From Aporrectodea caliginosa (taxonomy: Eukaryota; Annelida; Clitellata; Crassiclitellata; Lumbricidae), in NCBI GenBank assembly GCA_020284085.1, contig JACEVL010000773.1, positions 761,442-825,441 of the forward strand: a DNA stretch of 64,000 bases, in the 5' to 3' direction. Both the position numbers and the translations under genes were made by a program. The stretch's first letter is position 1, and each line of letters begins with the position of its first letter. Shown here piece by piece: positions 52,101 to 60,690 of the stretch. Under the pieces are notes generated by a model. That model searched no databases, was not told the origin of the DNA, and saw only the letters and a list, made by a program, of their open reading frames with translations.

Positions 52101-55100
52101 CCATAACCATAACCATAGTTTTTATTGCCTCAAGTAACAAAACATCATATTTGTACAACAACAAATATGGCAGGTAACAAAAAGCAAAGGGGGGATCCTT
52201 AAGGAACTACTGTCCCACTAGCAGGGTAACCCAAGCACGAGTGAAGAATTGATGGCAACAGGTTATGAAAATAGATTCCTGAGATACTAAAGTCTTAACT
52301 AAGAAGTCAGCCAATCTTGATCAGACCTTGATGTCTAAACATACATATTTAAAGCAAGGATTCCAATAGAACTAATTGCAAACACTTATGTACAGGAAAT
52401 TGGCATCCATTTTCAAAAATATCCGACCAAAATAAAACTATTGTCAGTATCTCAGCTTCTAGTTCATATAGAATCGTGATCTTGGTGTCTAAACATACAT
52501 ATTTTCTGGCATGAATTCCAATAGAAGTAATTGCAAAGTTTATAATGCAAACACGGTACACCTATCCTGCTGTGTACCATGAATGTCTGCGTGGCAACTT
52601 CACAGTAAAGAAGCCTTCTCCAACATCGTCCTAGACCAGGCTCATGAGCAGAAAAACGCCGGTGTGAAGGATGACGGAGTTGGCCTCACACAGAACCCAC
52701 AAGCTCTACGACTATAGATGTTGTCTGGACCAGAGATCGAAGAGTTCCAGGCATGGAAAAAGAAACCAGAAACGGAATCTGAATCTTATCTTCGACATCA
52801 TGAGCAGAAATAATGCGCGTTAGTAACATTTTTTCAACAAGGTTAAGGCTCTTAGCAATGTGATCGAGGAGATGGAGAACCCATTCATCGACGACAGCAA
52901 TGACCTACACGTACTTGTCCTGGATACCAGAGATCTGACTGATACAGTAGTGATCAACTCAACGCGGAACCTCGAGCAAACTGGACAAAAGCAATATGAA
53001 ACATTTGTCAACGAGAGTCTTGTCACCCAATCGCGACCTGTCAATGACAAAATCAAACGAAACAATTTCCCTCTCTTAAGTCGTCCACCTGTAGTGGACA
53101 AATCACGAGCAAAGCAACAGTTGTCATCTGTGAAGAATTACTGTTCACTATTCTCCAGGTTGTTCATCTCCTGTCAGACACATGAAGGATACCTTTACAA
53201 AGTCTTTGCACATGAGAATCAGGCACGCCTACCATCACCTTCGAATATAGACAAATTGCGGCTAACAACCAAGTAAGACATTGTGAGCTGCCTAGAAGAG
53301 TTGGTTCCTACTTCAAAAGATGATTCCATCGCAGATATCCACCCAGGGCCTTCACTGTTGATGATGTTATAGGGGCCTCCTACTGCACGGAGCAGTCATA
53401 GGCAACATGCTTAAGCCTGGCGCTGTATGCACCTTCTCAGATTATGTCTCCCATATTTTCTTGCCCTCATCACTAGACAGATAGAGCATGTGCGTAGGGT
53501 AGATGTGGCATGGATTAATATGTGCAAATTGTGCATGGCAGGCTCAAAACTTATATACGCAGTGTGAGGGGTAAGGAAGCCGCCGGCGCATTGAATCTTC
53601 TAATGCTCTACCTAGATACTGACAGGAATTTCTGATGAACGACAAAAATAAGTCAAAGTTTTTTCCTTTCTTGAGTCTGCACATAAGAAAAGTTGAACTA
53701 GAAACAGAAAGACAGATCATAGCCACACACAACAAGGACGTGCTCTGTAATGAGCCAAGGGACACAACTGGACTTTCTCCTTGTTCTTGTGGAAGCTGAT
53801 GCAAGGAATTTCCTACATGTCTCCGAAGCTGCCAAACATGGCAATCGCAAAGTGATGATAAGCTCAGTTAACTCTGACGCGTTGGAGTTTGCTATAGCAG
53901 CAGTTCAGCAGTGACGAACTGTGAGTTGGTTTTGACCAGTGATGGGCACAATTCTATTTTGAAAATACTTTTCTATTTTCAAAATAGAAAATACTATTTT
54001 ATTTTCTATTTTCAAAATACTTTTGAAAAGTATTTTGTAAAAGTATTTTCAAAATAGTTTTTGCAAATATTTTGGAGAATTCAAAAATACTTTTCCAAAA
54101 TACTTTCCAAAATACTTTTCTAAAGTACTTTTCAGTAATTAAATCTTACAAAAATCTGCCAAAATTGTTCTTTTAATGTAAAAATGCTTAATTAATAATA
54201 TTCTGGGTAAATCAACTACTTGTGAGTTTGTTGTACCAGGATATATATCAGGGTTCTCTGTTTGGTCTTCTTTTCTTTGCACTATACCGGTATGTATACC
54301 TATATCAAAAACTGTTCTTGGTGAACGAGCGCTTTCCATTGCTAGACCTAAATTTTTTAACTCCCTTCCTGTGTATGTGCGCTCTGATGTTGTGTTTATT
54401 TCATTCTCACCTTTAAAAATCGTCCCTTTGAAACCGCTTATCCACCATCATAGTCTGCCTAATGCCTATCTGTCTTAATGTTGAGGACTGATCTTCTGGA
54501 TATTGACCTGATTACGGCTTGATTTTGGTGTGCCATCGGTCTATTCCTTGTGCATTATACACAGGCACAACAGAAGTTCTTCTTCTTCTTTTCAACCGTC
54601 CTCGATACGAGGGTTGGTCGCATTGTAGACGATTCTTCTCCATCCTCTCCTGTCCTCGGTTTCTCGCAGCAACCTTTCCCTTGATAATTCCAACCATTCG
54701 CCCACATTGTCCATCCACCTCTTCCTTGGTTTCCCACTTGCTCTTGCTCCCGGTACCGTTCCTTGCATAATTTCTTTCTCTAGACATTCACCTTGTTTTC
54801 CACCAACATTCACCAACAGAAGTTACTAATTGGCTATTACAGTTATACATTGTATCAATGCTTAAAGTCATTAGAAACTACAGATCACTGCCAAGCACAC
54901 TAACGCGATGGTACATACGGTACATACTAGTGAGTAGCAATAAAATAGAAAATGTTGATTTCGCAAAAGTATTTTGAAAAACTATTTTCAAAACTATTTT
55001 CAAAATACTATTTTATTTTGTATTTTCAAAGTACTTTTGAAAAGTATTTTGTAAAGTATTTTCAAAATACGTTTGAAAAGTATTTTATTTTGTATTTTCA

Positions 55101-58100
55101 AAATACTTTTGAAAAGTATTTTATTTTGTATTTTCAAAATACTTTTGAAATTTTACCTATCACTGGTTTTGACTCGGGCAAAAGCTACATATACCCATAA
55201 GATGACACGTGCTTTCGGCCCAGAGAGGTGCGTAGCCTTGCCCATCCTACACGCATTTAGCGGATGTCACATAGCATCATCCTGTGCTGACCGCGGAAAA
55301 AGGACGACGTGGGAGATTTGAAAGACATCCAATGGCGTAATCCCAGTCGCTGCACCTTAGCATCAACTCCCAGCTCTGTTGATGATCAGCTCGATTTACT
55401 GGAACGCTTTCTAGTTCTTCTGTACGACCGTGCGAGCAGTGAGGAGAAGGTGAATGAGGCACGGAAGCAGCTGTTCTCACAGAAAGGTAGACCAATGGAT
55501 GGCCTTCCATCGACTCAAGCTGCACTTGTGGAACACACAGGGAGAGCTGCCTACCAAGCAGGTCGTGTTTGGGCACAGACGTTCATAGCTGTTCTCAAAC
55601 TACCATGTCCGGGCCATTGGGGGTGGCTGCAAACGATCAAAGGAGTCTGGGAAGCGAAGTAGACCAATGACCATACTTCCCGAAGCATTTCATACCTGTC
55701 GTGAACTGCTCAGATGTGGCTGCGAGAAGGGCTGTAGGGGACAGTGCAAATGAGTGAAAGCTACTCTATACTGTTCTGGTCTTTGTCTGTGTAGAGGTCT
55801 GAGTGACTGTGAATGACGTGGACGATGTATCGAAGTTGATTTTCAAACTAGGGGAATCCCACCTTCCTCAAAATATGACGACACTGGTTGCAAATCCTTG
55901 TAGATAAGTGTTTGCAATTAGTTCTATTGGAATCCTTGCCACAAATATGTATGTTTAGACACCAAAATCACGATTCTAAGTGAACAAGAAGCTGAGATAT
56001 TGACAAAGTTTGTTTTATTTTGGTGGGCCATTTTGAAAAATGGCTGTAATTTCGTTCAGATAAGTGTTTGCATTTAGTTCTATTGGAATCCTAGCCCCTA
56101 AATATGTATGTTTAGACACCAAAATCACGATTCTAAGTGAACTATAAGCTGAGATATTGAACAATATACATTTCGGTCGGCCATTTTGTAAAATGGCTGC
56201 CACAGCCGCTAGAGGATCGTGAAAATTTGTGTCTGGTTTTTTTTGGGACTCGCCTACCCATGTACTATCTGAAACCAAAGGGGCGCATAGGTTACCAGAT
56301 ATGAAACTCATTTCAGCTCTCGTACCCCCACAACAGAGGCAATTAGGAGAGTGATGAATACGCATTCAATGGATCTTGGTTTTGGCGGAAAAGTTGAAAA
56401 CTGCCGGTTCACGAACATTAATGCGATGCCCGCCGCCAAGGGTTTTTGAGGAGGGGCTATGCCAGGAGCACTGAGTGGGGAATAACCAGGCAGTGTAGGC
56501 CTACAGTCAGATAGATTGGCGTTAGTTAGACGAGGTGGTTATCTAAGTTTCTGTCAAAAGGGCGGCAGCAGAAGATCCAGAAAATGTTGAAATTTTTAGA
56601 TTTAGGAGCGATAATGTACTAGCCAGAAACGATATCGTTGTAGAGCTAGAACTAATAAACTATGAACAGTCGGCCTATATCTCAACAATACGTGCATGGA
56701 CTGATGCCATACAAATTAAAATAAATATTTTACCTTTTATTTCTCATAAATCTTGCATATTACAGCGAGTTACACAAATGGCGAGAAGAACGCTACAATA
56801 ATTGGAGCAGTCGTTGGTTCAGTCTGCGGTCTTTTAGTAATTCTGGCTATCATCACAGCCGTAGTTTGCTATCGGTGAGTCCAACCTTTCATCAAGATAC
56901 TAGAAATATATAACTATCTTTCAGCTACTCTCTGGTTCGTAGGCCTATTTCTATTTGCAACAGTTTGGTCGCAATGGAAGATAGCTGGCAGGATTTCTAA
57001 ATAAATGCGATGTGCACTATGGCTGGTTTGTTAAACTAAGGTTTTCACACCGTCGTGAGGAGCTTGGATCTATAATTATTTGTTTCGTGAAAATGTCCAA
57101 TAAAATTCTGTAGTAGCCTACCTTGTCGCGCCTTGCAACCGTAATATAATAAAGATGGAGTGATCGGCTGTTATATTGATTCTAGCTTTCGCTTAGGCTG
57201 AATATTTTAACGCATCATGAAGTAGCTATTGTGAGAAGGTGCAGGTTCATTACTTTTTCAGAACTCTTTTGAAAATTTCCTGCACAATAAATATATTTAA
57301 ATCTTAGTCTGTCGCTCGCGGATTACTATTAAACAGTGGCGCTCATTTTCGGTTGCGGGCCATAGGACCTGGAATGGGCTACCTGTTGCGCTCCGCCTAA
57401 GTGCCTAGAGGTCACACCACAACGTTCTTTACTAACTGAAAGACTGTTTTATTTAGTCGTGGTTGGACTGGGAGCGCTCCTGAAAGAACTTCATTGAAAT
57501 GGTGCTATATAAACACTCCTCAATAATAAAAATAATAAACTATTCAACTTCAACATTTTTGCCACCTTAATTATGACGCCTAAGCTAGTTGAGCTATGAT
57601 CACAAACTTAAGCTACTATTCGGTTGCTATTCATAAAACACGATTTCGACATTTTAACTATATCATTAGTATGGCTTTGTGAAAGAATAAATGGTCCCTT
57701 TGGCAAAGTATATACCAAATTTGGCTAAATATTTCGAGTTAATTCAGAAGCATTTCATTCGTAATTTGCAACATCTGACAATTACTAGAACTGGTGATTC
57801 TGACGAGTTCATATTTTACAAGGCTTTCCTTAAGTCACATGTTTAATGGAGCCATGGAACTGCGACGATCGTTTTCAGATTCCTACATTGTTTTATTTAT
57901 TAATTGGAGGTAGGTAGGTTTCTATACGAATAGTAACATATGGAACTAAATGAGCTAAATGCGAATATTCATGTTCAGTAACTCGGTCTGCACTTTATAT
58001 CTTTGATTATTGTGCTGTTAGGTCATCGTGATCCACGGTTAGGTCCAATTTATCTATGCATCCAAGATTACGTGCAGAACAACCCCATCGGTATTTTTGT

Positions 58101-60690
58101 CGTGTCATATCTATCTGAATATCTATCAATTATATTTAACGGGTGTATAAACTTTAATGAATTAGTGTATTTTTATGGAAAGTCCATTTAGCACGTGTCA
58201 AAATTAATATTTTGTTTAATTTGCAGGCGAAAGCGGTGCGAAACTCCTCCGGCAGGTTTGAAATCCTTGTACTAATGATCATGAATATATTATTAAGATT
58301 TAGAATTCCGTAGTGTGTGTTTGATATCCTGCTCATAAGCTAATCTTCTGGTAATCTAAATAAATTTTGTCCATTTACTTCCAAGGCGAGTGTATGTGTA
58401 GGGGGATATATAAGTTGCATTCCGATCCCGTCTGGACTGGTCATCATTATAACCTCGCCAATGTGTGGCCAGTCTTCAGAGAAATGTAGGCATACAGTCT
58501 GAAATAAGCGTGGAAGAGTTCGCAGAGGCGCATGCAGACTGGCGCCATATAAAGGTATGCAGCGTATGATGATTCACGATTAGGCTATATAAATGGTTGT
58601 CCTTGAGGCAGAGACAGAGAGCGATATATTCAGCACATTGGCCAAACGGCTACCACCTTACATGTAGGCTGGATTCTGTAACGGGTCCCCCTGCCTCTAT
58701 AGGGGAAGCTTAGAGTTGGATCTTACTCACGTTACTTTATTAACTCCCTATGACGAAGGTAGCAATGCATGTAAGGCCTATCATTATAGTAGAATTCAAT
58801 GAAGACAGTCTTGAGTTTTGAATATTAATTAGTTCGACAAATGTCTGATTAAAATGCAATTATATTATAATGTTAATGCTAGATTTACCTATTCTAGAAA
58901 GATTAGTTATTCATTAGTTCATAGGTTACAATCCTTACTTAGAACCAGCATCATTGACTACTTAAATTTAGGTTTTATAAGGCCCTAAGCTAACCTCCCC
59001 AAACAACTCTTTGTGATCAAATGTTATATTCACTTGAACTGGTGCTCGTCGTATAGTTACGGTAGAGCGTCATCGATCTCCCTCTCGGTTGACTTGGCTT
59101 TCTTCAGGCTGATGAAGTTCTTTTCGATGTTTCTTCTGGTTGTGGCCATTCTGCTCGAAGTGATTCTTCTTCTTGTTGAAATCAGCGCTTCTTCCAGCTA
59201 ATCTTCTATAGCTAGATCTTGATGATGATTGCGTGGCGAATCAAACACCAAAGTCAGAGTTCGTATAATTCGCAAGCGAAAACGTTCTACGCTTGAATTA
59301 TAATCGCACTGTTGATACGATACTGACGTTAACTATCAATCCCAGTCGATCGCAAGTTGAAACGACGTGACTTTCGATAGTCCACTGAAGTTTGCAACGT
59401 TCGTTACACTAAAATTCAACGAAGTGTGTCAACGGACACCTCCTAACACTACTCCCTCTACTGATCGTCTTTCGATCAACAAATTACCAAAACTTGTTGT
59501 CCGATCAGGAGTTTGTTCGTTAAACTGCCTTGTACGACTACCGAAGCCTTCGCAGTCAACAACAACACTGACTTGATTTGGCATTCCGGGCGTGAAGGCG
59601 CCAAACCGCGGTTCATTTGGCAGACGACAATTCTCAACCGTCCTTATTTCAATTCAACCAATCACGTCTCGACAACATCGTTACGGATTAACCCAGCACC
59701 ATCGGTTATCCCCGAAGCCTAGCTAAATATTATTATTATCGCTGGTTCTGACGCTGGTTCAATTAATTAAATGAATAATTAATCCTATAAACTACAACAT
59801 CCTAACAATTACTGCAGCCTTACTCCTTAACTGTCCATACATATACATAAGAGCATATATCTACAGCACTTAGTAATATGATTTGTGTGGGGTCACAAGG
59901 ACATTCGCTACAGATTCCTGTTCAGTTTGTCAACCGGGGGCATGGAGTTTTAGTGTGTATCGTTAGGCCTACATGAAAAATAAACGCCAACAACGACAAG
60001 TTGGCCTCCCTCTCTGTCAATCTACATCGAGCAGCCATCGCCATCCATGCCCCACTGCTTCAATTGTACGTATGCACTATGCATGCATGCATGTATTATG
60101 TATATATATATGTATTTATGTATCTGGGCTTTAATAAAGCGCTTTTTAGAAACTCCATGTGAAAGTCCTAATGATGTAATTGCGATGCCTTCAGATCCAG
60201 TTCTACATTGGATTAACCTGTGCTATTTCTATGATTTACACCGCATCAGCTGACTAGAATTTGGTGTGATCCTTTCACAATAGATTTCTTTGGAATAATA
60301 GGCTAGTGCATGTTTTAAGCAGAAAGTCAAATGGAAAAACAAACCTGCTATAACTTCTCCTACAATAGCGCTCCCATTTTACTTACTGTATTGCGTCAAA
60401 AAGCTTTCAAGGCTTGACAATTATCCTCATCTATCACAAAGATTAATATTCTGAATTTAGTTAAGTTAAACGCGTAGTGAATAATTAAAACCGGCTCTTC
60501 ATCAATGCTAACTCCTAAAAGAAATGGCATTGCAGAAGTTTCGAGCAATCAATCGAATGTGAATGGAACAGAACCTGAACTACAGTATTCCTCACTAGTC
60601 AAGACGAGCGATCAGCCAAACATGGTCTACGAAATGTTAAACGTCGACACTTACGAGGAGGTGGACATTCGCGCGCAACCAGAATCTTAA
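40035..60690 (+). CDS. EGF-repeat single-pass receptor with ITAM-like tail, partial
   Basis: Visible exons: 40035-40175 (EGF), 40423-about 40468 (EGF, truncated by element 3), 51183-51311 (calcium-binding EGF), 56766-56874 (TM), 58227-58255 (29-bp exon), 60536-60690 (tail and stop). All junctions have GT/AG and matching phases (1-1, 1-?, 1-1, 1-2, 2-1, 1-stop). The 5' end (signal peptide, further EGFs) is not seen. The first EGF (CPARNYGKGC, CKPGWTGTSC) is of the MEGF/Draper type. The tail has YSSL, ten residues, then YEML, which fits the ITAM spacing known from Draper-like engulfment receptors; a further DTYEEV could bind SH2 domains. Function as a phagocytic receptor is inference. With the second EGF exon broken, the transcript would have to skip it. 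Alternatively, this is a damaged allele or a misassembly. Confidence 0.75.
40423..40468 (+). pseudogene. Receptor EGF exon truncated by element 3
   Basis: Acceptor ATTTTCTGTAG. Phase fits the preceding exon (G|AT = Asp). Reads DCSTMNGDCFPNETCF, with four cysteines in EGF-like spacing, then runs into LTR sequence at about 40468 with no donor. The missing half is not found on the far side (46081 onward). Confidence 0.65.
40468..41308 (-). repeat. Element 3, 3' LTR (truncated, long minisatellite)
   Basis: Minus strand, starts TGTGGCG at 41308. The AGGAACCAAGCCTA array runs about 40765-41160, longer than in the other LTRs. CCGAGGGTGGTCCCAAAAA is repeated four to five times near 41220-41290. The stretch between TATA (TATAAATAGAGGG on minus) and AATAAA differs from both the 5' LTR and element 1. 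Confidence 0.88.
41309..41934 (-). other. Element 3 3' non-coding region and polypurine tract
   Basis: Near-identical to 29446-30068 of element 1. Purine tract on the minus strand at 41309-41321. No coding sequence. Confidence 0.75.
41935..42438 (-). pseudogene. Element 3 integrase C-terminal fragment
   Basis: Contains YVQDFAERVESAYRLVRE and the GPY/F block GPYYVMEKTGP, nearly the same as in element 1. The integrase core and RNase H are absent; the frame begins inside a deletion junction near 42390-42430, joined to RT-connection sequence. Confidence 0.85.
42390..43031 (-). pseudogene. Element 3 decayed reverse transcriptase
   Basis: Spread over more than one frame: FCIDYRQLND-like remnants near 43000, DKTAFVTRRG, MVYLDDVIIFGKTPEE (catalytic YLDD near 42740), LKLKPSKCQLL, FLGHIVTPDGV and FLGLCSYYRRF. 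The block that should read PFGLCNAP is shortened to PFRPP. Not functional. Confidence 0.88.
43032..45326 (-). CDS. Element 3 gag-protease ORF
   Basis: 764 codons, nearly identical to element 1 from about residue 50 onward: FDGTGSLESFLVQFE, CFNCGRAGHMARNC, LIDTGSEVSL. The first about 50 residues differ through small indels. Ends in RKARKKDRS and a stop at the RT start, where the normal pol frame should go on (frameshift). Confidence 0.88.
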   Translation of the reverse strand: MFQGDDDEDDTIPYAVELWTWPICRQRFLRQLRDGWPRWLRKMPDRSRLLADLDFDDPGPVRSSFREDREEEMTVKPERTSFRGKTGDSTTEKRKLKANFREETERPNEPGTSMPKLLEDVSGLLRSRPTPMKPGKFDGTGSLESFLVQFEVCARHNKWTAADRVDYLRCSLEKAATQLLWDFGAQPSVSYEELVERLRQRYGTEGQAETFRAQLYYRRQRPEENLSDLLHEIRRLVVLAYPVPSNETTQIIAKDAFLEAMRDRELSLKVREREPKNLDEAYRTALRLEAYQRTNDADDRRRQPNRVRGTQETDLSAQLQAQMDRFLNTQRDEQRKWQQEMEKRMDEQFRVLRRSPPTTDEPSHEIRPERDRPGPPENQRREMTCFNCGRAGHMARNCRRDRRYQNRQNRQTATTEPDASTPPDPVVMNHTTRPRMPDRATNNAVYIRGEINGRPQLCLIDTGSEVSLVPSSTVDGLELRSCNRVLMAANGSDINVLGEVRVPIKITNGFYIHTSFLVSDQISEPMLGMDWLREHRCRLGFGMGSLFVGRRRISLVRGNGSIWCRRVIVAEEVLVSPKSQRDVPVKTMYGNLTTVAPAWMTEAKEIQPGVHLARVVVGDYADARVRVVNLSEDPVRLSKDRPLGELHPVEVELCETNRKDAVGQASTTDKLLADLPVEVPPEIRERLGALLVKYNDVFSASDRDIGRTSVSTHRIETGDARPVRQPLRRQPLPHRVTVDAQSDSMLAEEVIEPAVRKARKKDRS
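45394..46080 (-). repeat. Element 3, 5' LTR
   Basis: 687 bp, TGTGGCG at 46080 to TCACA at 45394. The 3' end (CCAGTTGTTGTCACA) differs from the ACGTTACA end of element 1. The minisatellite lies at about 45700-45950. The PBS-like CCACTGGCTCTGGTACCAA (plus strand) follows at 45375-45393. Confidence 0.9.
46081..46763. other. Intron sequence of the receptor gene
   Basis: AT-rich. No exon with EGF-like cysteines found, so the second half of the truncated EGF exon is not here. Confidence 0.5.
47087..48788. mobile_element. Nested TIR element, 1.70 kb, exact 8-bp TSD
   Basis: Starts CAGAGGCGTAGCTAGG and ends CCTAGCTACGACCTCTG. Flanks GACATGAC at 47079-47086 and 48789-48796. The subterminal sequence GCGCCCGGGGACA recurs at the right end as GGCGCCCGGGGACACTTG. 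Non-coding apart from a SINE. The TIR core GGCGTAGC is shared with the 18539 element. Confidence 0.85.
47565..47852 (+). mobile_element. tRNA-derived SINE family A, full-length reference copy
   Basis: Head with A box TGGCTAGCACGCTGG and B box GGGGTTCAAATCCC, then the body ATTGGCCACCCACCCTCATA, CCGAGGC, TACCCACGGCTGCCTCAGGG and GCTAGCTTAAGGGGCTGCTC. Three more copies occur in the window. Pol III promoter boxes are intact enough to have been functional. Confidence 0.78.
49561..49923 (-). mobile_element. CR1-like LINE 3' coding fragment
   Basis: 120-codon frame with DLFVPRTRTTLGQARSF and GPAMWNSIPSSLR, the conserved LINE C-terminal block also seen at 15720 and 57330. Confidence 0.7.
50603..51182. 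other. Intron before the cb-EGF exon
   Basis: No recognised feature apart from the splice acceptor at its end. Confidence 0.5.
51183..51311 (+). CDS. Receptor exon: calcium-binding EGF
   Basis: Acceptor ATAATTTCAG, donor GTGATT, phase 1-1, 129 bp. Encodes DIDECATTPSVCGEG, LNCTNTVGGYRCHC and PCAL: a cb-EGF with the DIDEC calcium signature, N*-type Asn position (CTNTVGGYRC) and six cysteines. Confidence 0.88.
51380..51690 (-). mobile_element. LINE reverse transcriptase fragment
   Basis: Minus frame reads FFDISAAFEIINHSLLL, the conserved D-x-SAAFD-x-INH block of LINE RT, with frameshifts around it. Confidence 0.6.
51911..52320 (-). mobile_element. LINE 3' end inserted in the left TIR arm
   Basis: On the minus strand it ends in GAATATACTTACTTACTT, the same tail as at 10085 and 16780, with CACCAAAGTGTGATTAG before it. 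It includes an ACCATAACCATAACCATA microsatellite near 52090-52120. Confidence 0.55.
53937..55165. mobile_element. hAT-like element, 1.23 kb, exact 8-bp TSD
   Basis: Starts CAGTGATGGGCACAATT and ends TTACCTATCACTG. Flanks GTTTTGAC at 53929-53936 and 55166-55173. Both subterminal regions (53950-54130, 54955-55150) consist of repeated TTTTCAAAATAC and TTTTGAAAAGTA. It splits the CXC protein relic. No transposase. A minus-strand LINE piece sits inside. Confidence 0.9.
54592..54800 (-). mobile_element. LINE C-terminal coding fragment inside the hAT-like element
   Basis: Minus frame reads GTVPGARASGKPRKRWMD, then LLRETEDRRGWRRIVYN and NPRIEDG, the well-known GRPRKRW...DR..WR C-terminus of many invertebrate LINEs. 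Confidence 0.7.
56341..56765. other. Intron end before the TM exon
   Basis: No recognised feature. Confidence 0.5.
56766..56874 (+). CDS. Receptor exon: transmembrane helix
   Basis: Acceptor GCATATTACAG, donor GTGAGT, phase 1 to 2. Encodes ASYTNGEKNAT, then the helix IIGAVVGSVCGLLVILAI and ITAVVCYR, ending in the basic stop-transfer continued by the next exon (RRKR). Confidence 0.88.
57330..57535 (+). mobile_element. CR1-like LINE 3' end fragment
   Basis: Plus frame reads FSVAGHRTWNGLPVALR, then a decayed end with GGTGCTATATAAAC and an AATAA-type tail. Lies in the intron after the TM exon (56875-58226), in which nothing else was recognised. Confidence 0.65.
58227..58255 (+). CDS. Receptor microexon, 29 bp
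   Basis: Acceptor TTAATTTGCAG, donor GTTTGA, phase 2-1. Encodes RRKRCETPPA, the juxtamembrane basic cluster. It is needed to link the TM exon (phase 2) with the terminal exon (phase 1), which supports it despite its size. Confidence 0.75.
58677..59912 (+). mobile_element. Solo LTR, 1236 bp, exact 5-bp TSD
   Basis: Begins TGTAACGGGTCCCCC and ends CATTCGCTACA (TG...CA), flanked by GATTC at 58672-58676 and 59913-59917. No internal region. The remains of an LTR retrotransposon after LTR-LTR recombination. Not obviously the LTR of element 1 or 3. Strand is arbitrary. Confidence 0.78.
59918..60535. other. Intron end before the terminal receptor exon
   Basis: Mostly unremarkable; short TATG/CATG repeats near 60080-60115. 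An exon-like stretch at 60149 is discussed under rejected items. Confidence 0.5.
60536..60690 (+). CDS. Receptor terminal exon: ITAM-like cytoplasmic tail
   Basis: Acceptor GGCATTGCAG, phase 1 start, stop TAA at 60688-60690. Reads EVSSNQSNVNGTEPE, LQYSSLVKTS, NMVYEMLN, DTYEEVDIRAQPES. YSSL and YEML are ten residues apart, within the YxxL/I-x6-12-YxxL/I pattern. Both also fit YxxPhi sorting signals. Confidence 0.82.

Larger units (their letters stand above)
52617..55800 (+). pseudogene. Decayed multicopy protein gene with CXC motif
   Basis: Plus-strand pieces in order: FSNIVLDQAHEQKNAG (52617), a 138-codon frame at 52860-53276 (LDTRDLTDTVVINS, KRNNFPLLSRPPVV, NYCSLFSRLFISCQ), RRVDVAWINM (about 53492), then after a transposon a frame at 55309-55662 (LLERFLVLLYDRAS, VNEARKQLFSQKGR, AAYQAGRVWAQ), and finally CRELLRCGCEKGCRGQCK, stop, CSGLCLC (about 55697-55795). 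The last part fits a tesmin/TSO1-like CXC cysteine motif. From memory, the whole resembles an uncharacterised, highly repeated protein of marine invertebrate genomes. Several stops and frameshifts: not functional here. Confidence 0.65.
51695..56340 (+). mobile_element. Long-TIR element carrying a CXC-type protein, decayed
   Basis: Left arm (51695-52560) and right arm (55900-56340) are inverted copies: outermost CGAGAGCTG, ATGCGCCCCTTTGGTT, GTAGGCGAGTC, CTAGCGGCTGTGGCAGCC and CACTTAGAATCGTGAT occur in both. Within each arm a unit of about 130 bp (GGTGTCTAAACATACATATT, GATTCCAATAGAACTAATTG) is tandemly repeated. The left arm is broken by a LINE tail (51911-52320). Target duplication not found. 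Between the arms lies a decayed plus-strand coding region (52617-55800). Confidence 0.7.

Noticed and set aside
60149..60200. Exon-like stretch after TTTTTAG encoding ETPCESPND, similar to ETPPA of the microexon
   Set aside because: Available donors leave phase 0, which does not fit the terminal exon (phase 1); perhaps an old duplicated exon, but not supported.
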